This document shows positions 18,546 through 27,200 of a stretch of DNA of 64,000 nt, piece after piece; positions within the stretch are counted from its first letter, which is position 1; each line of letters opens with the position of its first letter. A program made the translations under genes and the position numbers. The stretch covers positions 62,001 through 126,000 of the forward strand of contig JAIBBX010000003.1 in assembly GCA_019694475.1 (NCBI GenBank). The letters run 5' to 3'. Source of the stretch: Parachlamydiales bacterium (GTDB taxonomy: Bacteria; Chlamydiota; Chlamydiia; Chlamydiales; SM23-39). The notes below the pieces were generated by a model, which was not told the origin of the DNA, ran no database searches, and was given only the letters and a program-made list of their open reading frames with translations.

Positions 18546-19892
18546 ATGCTTCCAAAAATTGCTATCGTTGGCCGGCCTAATGTAGGGAAATCGGCGTTAT
18601 TTAACCGGATCTGTCAAAAAAGAATTTCCATTGTTGATGAACAAGAGGGAATCACTCGCGATCGTCTCTATGCTGAGGCCGAGTGTTTTGGCAGGCAATT
18701 TCTGTTGATCGACACCGGCGGTATCGATCCTTCTGAAAAAATGCCCTTTAATCGAGAAATCCGGCGACAGGCAGAGATCGCAATTCTCGAGGCCGATGCG
18801 GTGATTTTGGTGGTTGATGGACAAGTTGGGCCCCATCCTTTGGATGAAGAGGTGTCTAAACTTTTGCTCCACGCTAAAAAGCCGGTCGTAGTTGCTGTGA
18901 ATAAGATCGATAAAGCCAGCGATGAGTTCAAAATTCACGATTTCCACTCTTTGGCTGTCCGAGATCTGATTGCCGTATCTGCTGTTCAAGGGTATCAGAT
19001 CGCTGAAATGCTCCTAAAAGTCTTAAGCCAAGTGCCTGAAACCGAAGAAGCAGCTCCTGTCCTTGAATCTCCTCAAGGGGGAGTCCGGGTCGCAATCGTC
19101 GGAAGGGCCAATGTGGGAAAATCGACCCTTCTAAATGCTCTTTTAGGCGAGGAACGGGCCATTGTCAGTCCGATTGCAGGTACGACTCGCGATAGCGTCG
19201 ATGTGACGATTACAAGAGATGGAAAGGATTATATCTTAATCGATACAGCGGGTATTCGACGTAAGAAAGCAGAAAAAGAGGTCGTTGATAAATTTGCTAG
19301 GATCAGGACTGACGAAGCAGTCACTAGAGCCGATGTATGTCTTTTGGTGCTCGATTCTTATGAAGGTTTTACGACGCAAGAAAAACGGATCGCAAGCGAA
19401 ATTGAAGCTGCGGGAAAAAGTTGCATTCTTGTGTTCAATAAATGGGACCTGATGAAAAACTTCCGGATGGAGCATGCTCTCAAGGCCGTACGCGAAGAGA
19501 TTTCTTTCTTAAACCATTGTCCTGCGATTTTCATTTCTGCCGAAAAGGGGAGAAACCTCGATAAAATTTTCCCGTTAGTCGCTGAGGTTTATGCAGAGCG
19601 GTATAAGCGGATCACAACCGGCATGCTGAACAAATTCATCGAAGGATGCCTCCAAAAGTACCACCCGCCGCTCATCATCGGCAAACGGCTTCGGATCTAT
19701 TACATGACTCAGGTTGAGGCCAATCCGCCTAAGTTTGTTCTCTTTGTGAACAACCCAACCCTGATGACCGACAGCTACAAAAAGTACCTGATCAATAACT
19801 TCCGGGAAGTCTACGGCTTTTCCGGATGCCCGCTTATTCTTGAGCTTAGAGGAAAAGAGCCTCCAGCTCCTGCCGAGCCTCGTCTCCTCTAG
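18546..19892 (+). CDS. der: Ribosome-assembly GTPase Der (EngA)
   Basis: A double-GTPase for 50S subunit maturation. Both G domains are complete: G1 GRPNVGKS at residues 8-15 with DTGG, NKID and a later SAV; second G1 GRANVGKS near 186 with DTAG, NKWD and SAEKG. The KH-like C-terminal domain carries the usual FVNNP and NNFREVYGFSG stretches. At 448 residues it is typical. It is the CT703 homolog. In C. trachomatis pcnB, clpX, clpP2 and tig follow; here a transporter and the T3SS cluster intervene. The stop codon is inside the 180-bp foldback element. Confidence 0.96.
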   Translation: MLPKIAIVGRPNVGKSALFNRICQKRISIVDEQEGITRDRLYAEAECFGRQFLLIDTGGIDPSEKMPFNREIRRQAEIAILEADAVILVVDGQVGPHPLDEEVSKLLLHAKKPVVVAVNKIDKASDEFKIHDFHSLAVRDLIAVSAVQGYQIAEMLLKVLSQVPETEEAAPVLESPQGGVRVAIVGRANVGKSTLLNALLGEERAIVSPIAGTTRDSVDVTITRDGKDYILIDTAGIRRKKAEKEVVDKFARIRTDEAVTRADVCLLVLDSYEGFTTQEKRIASEIEAAGKSCILVFNKWDLMKNFRMEHALKAVREEISFLNHCPAIFISAEKGRNLDKIFPLVAEVYAERYKRITTGMLNKFIEGCLQKYHPPLIIGKRLRIYYMTQVEANPPKFVLFVNNPTLMTDSYKKYLINNFREVYGFSGCPLILELRGKEPPAPAEPRLL

Positions 19893-20068
19893 TGGTCCTT
19901 AACAAAAATTTTTGAGACAATTTCTAGCGTGAAAGCTGGCTGAAATCGACGACCGCCAGGCTTCGCAAGTTGATCCGTATTAATACAATACGAATCAACT
20001 TGCGATCGTCGATTTGAGCCGCTTTGACGCCGAAATTGCTCCAAAGAATTTTTGTTAAGGACCACTAG
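19889..20068. repeat. 180-bp foldback (MITE-like) element
   Basis: A nearly complete palindrome. The outer 20 bases CTAGTGGTCCTTAACAAAAA and their complement end the element exactly; inner arms also pair (the AATTTC and AAATCGACGA segments; CAAGTTGAT with ATCAACTTG) down to a centre near 19982. The left end reuses the TAG stop of der; CTAG at both ends could be part of the repeat or a target duplication. No open frame of useful length is present. It resembles a non-autonomous miniature inverted-repeat transposable element, or it could act as a strong two-way terminator between der and the SulP gene. Confidence 0.85.
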
Positions 20069-20100
20069 AATTATTTGTCTCGTGGAACTACACTTAAATT

Positions 20101-21867
20101 ATGAGATTGCCGCAGCCGAGAGCTATTTCCTTCACCCCTTTTCTGGAAGAATGCAAGGAATACAACAAAGACTACTTAAAGGGTGACTTATGGGCGGCCC
20201 TTGCTGTCGCTTTGATGACAATCCCTCAGTCGATTGCTTATTCTCTCCTTGCAGGGCTTCCTCCTACTGCGGGTATATTTTCTGCGATTTTCGGCACTAT
20301 TTTCGCTGCAGCTCTTGGTTCTTCTCGCCATCTAGTATCGGGTCCGAGCACGGGAACGGCGATTTTGATCCAAACCTCCATTTCTGCGATTCTCGCTGCT
20401 TACTATGAGGGAATATCGGATGCTGAAAGAGATCTTGTCGTTCTGCATATCCTGACTCAGATCGTAATCTTGATGGGGATCATCCAGATAGGAGCTGCGT
20501 TTTTCAATGTGAGCAAGCTGCTCCAGTTTGTGAGCCGGCCGGTCGTTCTTGGGTATTTTGCTGGGATTACAGTAGCGATTGTTGCTACGCAGCTTTTTTA
20601 TTTCACAGGAGTATCTCCAGATATAGCAGCCGATTCCGTCTTATTGAAGATTTGGGTATTTATTTCTCATATTTTCCAGCTCAAGTGGCATACTCTGCTC
20701 ATCGGCGCAATTAGCCTATTTACTTTGATTTTCCTGCGCCGTACCGCCAAGAATTTTCCCGATGCCCTTCTCATGCTTATCATCGCTTCCTTGGCCGCCT
20801 ATGGCCTTAATTTCATCTTCCCCGATGCAGATGTGATGCGCCTTGGCATGTATGAAATTGCAGAAGAGCCGGTTCCTGCAATGACATTTCCTCTCATTGA
20901 TTTTACTCTCCTCAATAAAGTATTTCCTGCGGCTGTGGCTATTTCCTTTTTAGCCATTCTTGAGGTATTTTCCGTCTCGCGAAATTTTGCGGCCAAATCT
21001 GGCCATCAGGTGCAGGTCAATCAAGATGTGTTTGGCCTGGGCGTTAGCAATGCATTGCTCTCCTTCATTTACGGGGCAATGCCAGCCTCCGGCAGTGCAA
21101 CAAGAACTTCTTTAAGCTTTCGGATGCATGCCAAAACTCGTTTTGCTTCCATTCTTAGCGGCGTCTTTACAGCCATTATCATTTTTTTCTGCTGGCCTCT
21201 TGTCCAGCATGTTCCGCTAGCTGCTTTAGCTGCGCTACTCATGGCAACCGTACCAACTTTGATGAACTGGTCTGAAATCAAACTTTGTTTCCATGCAACT
21301 CGAGAAGATGCTTATGTTTTTCTCGCGACTTTTTTTTCCTGTCTTATTTTCAGTCTTGATATCGCCTTTTTCATCGGTATCGTCATTTCGATTGCTACCT
21401 ACCTCAAAAAATCCTCTACCCCTCACCTAGTCGAATATGCATTCAATTCGAAGGGGAGGCTCATGATTGTCAATCCGAAAGAGGATATGCACCGCAAAGT
21501 GCGGATTATCGGAATTTCAGGAGAACTCTATTTTGCCTCTGCCGATGTTTTTCAAGCGGCTCTTCAAACAATTGCCGAAGATCCCAAAACCTTGGCGATT
21601 GTGCTCCGCCTCAATAATATCTACCACATGGACGCTTCCATGTGCCTGGCAGTTTTACGTCTTTATGAGACCCTCAGATCCTCTGGGCGCTATTTGGTGA
21701 TCAGCGGCCTCACAGAAGAGGTCTGGCATGTATTTCATAGGGCGGGCCTCGTAAAGCAGATCGGCCTAGATAACCTCTATTTCACGGATGAAAGCAATCC
21801 TCAGTTTTCCACATGGAAGGCCTGTCTAAGGGCTCAAGATCTAGTCCATGGCAAAGAAGAGTCGTAA
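20101..21867 (+). CDS. SulP-family anion transporter with STAS domain
   Basis: A 588-residue inner-membrane transporter of the SLC26/SulP family. Residues about 25-430 hold the membrane domain with the family motifs TIPQSIAYSLLAGLPPTAG and SGPSTGTAIL near the N-terminus, and residues about 450-565 form the cytoplasmic STAS domain. Substrates in the family include sulfate, bicarbonate and C4-dicarboxylates; sequence alone does not decide, and bicarbonate uptake would be as plausible as sulfate for an intracellular bacterium. It follows the foldback element by 32 bases. Confidence 0.88.
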   Translation: MRLPQPRAISFTPFLEECKEYNKDYLKGDLWAALAVALMTIPQSIAYSLLAGLPPTAGIFSAIFGTIFAAALGSSRHLVSGPSTGTAILIQTSISAILAAYYEGISDAERDLVVLHILTQIVILMGIIQIGAAFFNVSKLLQFVSRPVVLGYFAGITVAIVATQLFYFTGVSPDIAADSVLLKIWVFISHIFQLKWHTLLIGAISLFTLIFLRRTAKNFPDALLMLIIASLAAYGLNFIFPDADVMRLGMYEIAEEPVPAMTFPLIDFTLLNKVFPAAVAISFLAILEVFSVSRNFAAKSGHQVQVNQDVFGLGVSNALLSFIYGAMPASGSATRTSLSFRMHAKTRFASILSGVFTAIIIFFCWPLVQHVPLAALAALLMATVPTLMNWSEIKLCFHATREDAYVFLATFFSCLIFSLDIAFFIGIVISIATYLKKSSTPHLVEYAFNSKGRLMIVNPKEDMHRKVRIIGISGELYFASADVFQAALQTIAEDPKTLAIVLRLNNIYHMDASMCLAVLRLYETLRSSGRYLVISGLTEEVWHVFHRAGLVKQIGLDNLYFTDESNPQFSTWKACLRAQDLVHGKEES

Positions 21868-21975
21868 GTAATTGATAATCAACATATTAGATTTTACAAT
21901 ACCTGTATACTTTTAATTTTATTAATGGTATAATTAAATAGTAAGGTTTTGTTTATTAATAAAAAGGAAGTAAGT

Positions 21976-22833
21976 ATGTCTTCAGTATCTTTGTCATCGT
22001 CTCCAGTTTCTAATGGAATCGCTGCAGATCCAGTAACAACGGTTCAAAATGATTTGCTTAAATTGATCTCGGATCTCCAAAACGGGGTGAATCCGGTTAA
22101 CGATTATAAGCAATTTGCGCAAGATGCAACAGCACTGATTCAAACGGGAGGAGTTTCTCCTGCCTTTAAACAGTCGATTGAAAAGATGTTGGCAAATGGC
22201 AACGATCTTTCTTCATATGTTGAGCGTGGGTATGGAGATGTCAACGCAGCGATTGGGCAAGCAACGGCATTAATGGATCAGCTTTCTGGCACAAATTCCT
22301 TGACTGATGTCAATGAAGATTTAGAACAATTGCAAGAAGATTTTCAGCATGACGCTTCTTCTTTAAACCAAGATTATAAAAAACTACTTCAAGATGGATA
22401 TGCATTGAAAGATGAAGGCGCGGCTCCAATCCAATTCCTTCAATCTTTTGATAATATGATTCAGAATGGCAACGATCTTTCTTCATATGTTGAGCGTGGA
22501 AGTGGAGATATCAATGCAGCAATTGGTCAAGCAACGGCATTAATGGATCAGCTTTCTGGGACGAATTCTATGACTGATGTCAATCAAGACTTAGAACAAT
22601 TGCAAGAAGATTTTCAGCATGGCGCTTTTTCTTCTTTGCAACAAGATTATCAAAAACTACTTCAAGACGGATATGCATTGAAAGATGAAGGCGCAGCTCC
22701 GATGCAATTTCTTCAAGCTTTTGATGCAATGACGAGCCAGGGAAATGCCCTTTCAGAATATGTGGCAACGGGTTCAGGTTCGGTATCTGCTGCTGAAGCT
22801 GTCGTAACAAATTTTATGAATTTGCTCGCATAA
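21976..22833 (+). CDS. Repeat protein of unknown function
   Basis: A 285-residue soluble, acidic, helical protein without signal peptide or membrane segment. From about residue 50 onward it consists of units of about 90 residues; each has a GNDLSSYVERG segment, an INAAIGQATALMDQLSGTN segment, a DLEQLQEDFQH segment and a KLLQDGYALKDEGAAP segment. Two full units and a diverged third are seen. At DNA level a stretch of more than 30 bases is identical at 22198 and 22468 (270 bp apart), pointing to recent duplication. I choose the ATG at 21976, preceded by AAGGAAG; a TATAAT lies at 21929-21934. N-terminal Ser-rich start fits a T3SS substrate, but this is speculation. Confidence 0.75.
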   Translation: MSSVSLSSSPVSNGIAADPVTTVQNDLLKLISDLQNGVNPVNDYKQFAQDATALIQTGGVSPAFKQSIEKMLANGNDLSSYVERGYGDVNAAIGQATALMDQLSGTNSLTDVNEDLEQLQEDFQHDASSLNQDYKKLLQDGYALKDEGAAPIQFLQSFDNMIQNGNDLSSYVERGSGDINAAIGQATALMDQLSGTNSMTDVNQDLEQLQEDFQHGAFSSLQQDYQKLLQDGYALKDEGAAPMQFLQAFDAMTSQGNALSEYVATGSGSVSAAEAVVTNFMNLLA

Positions 22834-22885
22834 CTTCTATAAAGGGAGGTGTCCTGCCTCCCTCTCTATCTCCGGGCAAGGACCC

Positions 22886-22909
22886 GGCGCGTTAGCGCCT
22901 TATTTTTTT
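22886..22909 (+). terminator. Hairpin terminator after the repeat-protein gene
   Basis: A short GGCGC/GCGCC stem with a GTTA loop is followed by TTATTTTTTT. A second hairpin (GGGAGG/CCTCCC, 22844-22862) lies closer to the gene but lacks a T-tract. Confidence 0.55.
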
Positions 22910-22984
22910 CTTTCTGCGTTCTCAGCGTCTCTGCTACCCGCGCTTCGCGGCTCAGCGCTGATGAAAAAACGAATAATTTTAGTC

Positions 22985-23365
22985 TTATTCGTATTTGTTC
23001 AATTTAGCTGGGTCGTATTTGTAGACTTTGCCATCGTATTGGACGGTGCGGTACACCCACTCTTCATCGTTTTCCCGTAGAAGCCTATCGCATCCCATGA
23101 TAAACCCCTTCAAAAATCCGTAACTATGGATTGCCTGCTGCATATATTGCGATGAACTGGGCCTATAATGGCTGCGGGGACCATCAACAGGGGAAATGAC
23201 CTCTTGATGGAATTTGATGACAGCATCAGCCAATTTGGTTGCGATGGAGACTTTTTCTTTAGGAGCAGGGGGGGCTGGAGGTTTTAGATCAGCATCTTTG
23301 CCCCAGGGCTCAAAATAGCCCGGATTTGCGATAAGAAAAGAGGCAATCAGCAGATTAGAAAGCAT
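22985..23365 (-). CDS. Divergent YidD-like membrane-insertion factor
   Basis: A 126-residue protein. Residues about 45-100 match the YidD fold pattern: an amphipathic helix FHQEVISPVDGPR, then YRPSSSQYMQQAI and GFLKGFIMGCDRLLR. YidD helps YidC-mediated insertion of inner-membrane proteins. Here the cysteines usual at the PTCSxY and RxLRCHP positions are replaced (RPSSSQY and LLRENDE), and there is an N-terminal signal-like hydrophobic segment plus a proline-rich linker, so function may have shifted. It overlaps the upstream lipoprotein gene by 11 bases and is the last gene of the cdsC operon. Confidence 0.68.
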   Translation of the reverse strand: MLSNLLIASFLIANPGYFEPWGKDADLKPPAPPAPKEKVSIATKLADAVIKFHQEVISPVDGPRSHYRPSSSQYMQQAIHSYGFLKGFIMGCDRLLRENDEEWVYRTVQYDGKVYKYDPAKLNKYE

Positions 23366-24299
23366 GGTCCAGCATCAGGATTGGAAAGAGTTTGTGTTCA
23401 TTCAGCACGCTCGAGGCCGCTCTCTCATAGAGTCTTTCATTGTAGTATTTGGCCTCTTCGCCAGCGCCATAAATCCCGCCAAAATACCACCCCGCTTCAA
23501 AACCAGTTGTGATGATCCCGGCAGCTACGTGTTTGTGGAGGAAAAATTGAGTCGCAGCAGCGATAAAGAGGCCGTTGAGAAGAAAAGCTGTTAGGGCCGA
23601 TTTTCGCTGGCCGATGTAAAGGTAGCCTGCTCCCGGAATGAGGGCATTTAGAAATTGAGCCGTTGCAACTGATTTTTTATTCTCACAATAGCAATCCATC
23701 AGATTGTCAAGATAGGAAGGATGCTGAAATCCGCAAGCAAATTCATCGATCATCGCTAGATCGCCTTGGCGGATGGCGGTCGATACTTTGAGCTCTTCAT
23801 TGGTTGCTGGAAAACTTTTTTCCATAAGCTCGATGATTTTCGCCTGCTTTTCTTCGTCGTCCATTTCCCTGTAAGATTCGTAAAGAATGAGGAGAAGATC
23901 GTGATAAGCGAAAAATGATTTGTCGACATGCGCTAGATCGCTTTTTTCAAAAGCTTCGATCACTTCGTCATAGCGCTTCGCAAGGAAAAAACAGAGGAGA
24001 ATGTCATATTGGATTTCTAATTTTCGCGGGGTATTGTCTTCTATCAATATCTGAGCTCTTTTGAATGTCGAGACAGCGCGGTAGAGATCTAATTCTTCAG
24101 CAAAAGCTCTTGCAATCACATATTCTTTGCCCCAATCGGAGGCTCTCTCTTCTTTTGAAAGAGGAGGAAATGCGCCGCTTAAATGCTGGAAATGCTGGTC
24201 TTGGAGTTGATAGGAGACGCGAGGGTCAATCCGATCGGGCACCCGGTAGCAAGCGCAGGCAAAGAGTAAAAGAATCGCGAAGGCAGGTCTAATCATCAT
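23355..24299 (-). CDS. Lipoprotein with TPR-like helices, coupled to the T3SS secretin
   Basis: A longer frame begins at 24410, but the start at 24299 or 24296 is preferred because it gives a clean lipoprotein signal (MIRPAFAILLLFACAC) with the lipobox cysteine near residue 17. Residues about 50-210 are alpha-helical pairs typical of TPR-like repeats (for example FAEELDLYRAVSTFKRA and LAKRYDEVIEAFEKS). The C-terminal 100 residues have hydrophobic segments beginning FLNALIPGAGYLYIGQRK. The start overlaps the cdsC stop (ATGATGATTAG), so translation is coupled to the secretin. That context, plus the TPR-lipoprotein architecture of type IV pilus pilotins such as PilF, makes a secretin pilotin possible; not proven. 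Confidence 0.72.
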   Translation of the reverse strand: MMIRPAFAILLLFACACYRVPDRIDPRVSYQLQDQHFQHLSGAFPPLSKEERASDWGKEYVIARAFAEELDLYRAVSTFKRAQILIEDNTPRKLEIQYDILLCFFLAKRYDEVIEAFEKSDLAHVDKSFFAYHDLLLILYESYREMDDEEKQAKIIELMEKSFPATNEELKVSTAIRQGDLAMIDEFACGFQHPSYLDNLMDCYCENKKSVATAQFLNALIPGAGYLYIGQRKSALTAFLLNGLFIAAATQFFLHKHVAAGIITTGFEAGWYFGGIYGAGEEAKYYNERLYERAASSVLNEHKLFPILMLDHAF

Positions 24300-27200
24300 C
24301 GATCGTTTTAATGAGCTCCATGGCCTCATCGTATTTCTGCTCCAAGTATGGAGTTCCAGAAAGATCGCGGAAATAGTCTTCCTGATTTTTCGTAATCGTG
24401 CGGACTTCATCTATAGAATTGATGATGTGCGGACGAATGAAAATCACAATGTTTGAATTGCTGACCGTATCATTATTTTGAGAGAAGGCTGCGCCGACTA
24501 AAGGCAGACCGCCCAAGCAAGGAATTCCTACTTTGGATTTGACATTCGAATTATTCACCATGCCGCTCAAGACTAAGAAATTATTGTCGGGAACGTGCAC
24601 GGTTGTTTGCATGCTCGTTTTCGTCGTTGTAATGCCTTGCGCAGAGTTCGAATTGAAATTGATCGATCCAGTGACATCGCCCACTGTCTGAGTGCGGTCG
24701 AGGTTGATATCGAGCGTTACGATATCGGAGTTGCCGAGAACAGGTGTTACTGTGAGGCTAAGGCCGATGTCTCGATATTCAATGTTCGAAGTGTTAACTG
24801 TTGTTTGGCTATTGTTCTGAACAAAAGAACCTACGAATGGGATATTGCGGCCATCGAAAATTGTCGATGTGCGGCCATCTTGTGTCAAAATTTTCGGCGT
24901 CATCACGATGCTGGTCTCTAAGTCCGACTGCAATGCAGTGAGGAGAGATCCTAGAGTTAAGAATGTTTCTCCATTGTGCTTTATCACTTCGCCGATTACG
25001 CCCAGATCGAAGCCAGAACCTGATGGGGGAGGAGGAATTCTGCCTCCGAATGGAGAAGGTTCTGTAGGCGGAGTCAGGTTTTCAAAGTTCGTGAGGAAAT
25101 TATCTGTTGCCGCCGTGTTGTAGGATGCGGCGCCGAATTTGTTGCGGTACTTGTAATTGGCTCCCCACTCTAGGCCGAAATTAAGCGCATTTGCAAGGGA
25201 AGTTTCAATTACAAGCATCTCGATGAATACTTGTTTCAGCGGGATGTCGAGGTTTTTGATCAATTCGCGCAGGCGTGTAAGGGTATCTTGATCGCCCGAG
25301 CAGAGAAGCGAGTTGGTCACTTCCAGCCATTGGATCGAATTGATTGAATTGAGCAGTCCTGTGTTGACCGGAGCATTATTGACCATGAGGTCTTTTGCAA
25401 TCTGACGAAGGGCGTTTTGGATTTCGTCCCCTTTATGGAACTGGAGTTTATAGACAAGGAAGCTCGTATTGTCGATTGCTTGGATGCTCGGTTCAAGCGG
25501 ACTTGTGATGACTGGTTTTGTCGCTACGTTTGATGGAATATCGAACTCCTTAAGGAGATCTTTCACCTGATCGATTGATTTTTGCGTACCAGTGATAATC
25601 AGCGTTTGTGTTTGATCTGACCATCGGATCGAATTGATCGTTCGATAGAGATCGTCATCGACAAGACCGCTGCTCTTGAGGTTCTCGGCAAAGTTTTGCA
25701 GGATGTTTTCAAGTTCCTGACCTGATAGCGATTGCGGTTTGTATACAAAATAGGTGCCAGGGCCTGAAATAGGCGGCAGCGGTGCCTTTTCTGCTGGTTT
25801 TGGAGCGGCTAAGCTCGATACATCAAATTGCTCGACTAAACCTTGCACTTTGTTTAAAGACTCTTCGGTCCCAGTGAAAAAGAGCGAGTTGGTCTCTTTG
25901 ACATATTTAATCGAAGCAAGAGCGGATAAGAAGTCTTTGTCGGCAGTTCCCGATTTTTTCAGCTCAGAAGTCATGTTTTTAATCGAACTTACGATCTGCG
26001 AGCCGCCAGCATTTTTGAGCTTGTAGAGAAGGAATGTAGTTTTTCCCACATGCTGAATTGGGGCGTGGACAGCTGGAGGAATATCAACTTCTTTGATCAT
26101 TCCTTGGATTTTCGAAAGGGTATCCGAGCTTCCTGTGAATACAAGCGTGTTCGTGGAATCGACATATTTGGAAGTGTCGATGGTATGCAAAAGGCTTGGA
26201 TCGGCAAGACCTGCGCCTTTGAGATTTGTTCCAAGCTCTCGGAGAGATTTTTCTATTTGCCGAGCAGGAAGATGTACTGGCTTGTACATGAAAAAGTTTG
26301 TGTTCGTTGGAGCCGCGGCCACTTCTCTTGCATAATCATACTGCTCAAGCAGCTGTTTTGCCTCCTCAATTCCTTTTGGATCTCCACTGAGAACTAACGA
26401 GTTAGTCTGTTTGACATAGCGCATTTTCTCAATGACATCGAGAAGAGGAGATTCTTTAACGCCGGTTGCTTTTAGATTTTTGGCCAAACTATCGAGGTCT
26501 TCTTCAATCACATCTCCGGTCGTGTGCTGCACCTTATATATATAATACCCAGGTTTTACTTGGGGCTTGGTTTCTGTCTCAGGGGTATCAAATGCAGTGA
26601 GAAGTCCTTGCACCTGATCCAAATCTTGCTTGGAGCCATAGAACATGAAGGAGCGGGACTCGGGGATCCATTTATAGGATTTCAAGGATTCAACGAGGGT
26701 TTCGGAGCCGCTTTTTTTCGCCAAGTTTTGGGTGACTTGCTTCAAATAGTTTTCTGTTTTCCTTTCATCGGCATATTTCGGATGGTATTGGATGAAAGTC
26801 TTTTCAACAGGTTTTGCTTTTTCAAGTCCTGGAACATCAAAAGTGGTCAAAAGAGTCTGCACTTGATTCAGGTCTTTTTGCGCGCCAAAAAACATGAAAG
26901 TGCGCGACTCTGGGATATATTTGGCTGTTTTCAGTGTTTCAATCAGACTTGCCGATCCGCCTTTTTTAGATAGGTCTTCGCTCACTTGAGCTAAATAATT
27001 TTCTGTCCGTTTCTCATCGGCATATTTAGGTGCATACTGATAGAAAGTCTTTGGTTCTGCAGTTGGCTGCGCTGGGCCAGGAATATCAACTGTTGCGATA
27101 AGGTTTTGGACTTTTTTCAGTGAATCAGGATCGCCAGTGAAAAGAAGCGAATGGGTCGATTTCACCCATTTCATGCTGTCGAGGGTGTGGATCAGCCCAG

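Noticed and set aside
24300-24410. Longer start of the TPR lipoprotein at 24410
   Set aside because: It would add 37 residues in front of an obvious lipoprotein signal and overlap cdsC by 122 bases; the coupled ATG at 24299/24296 fits better.
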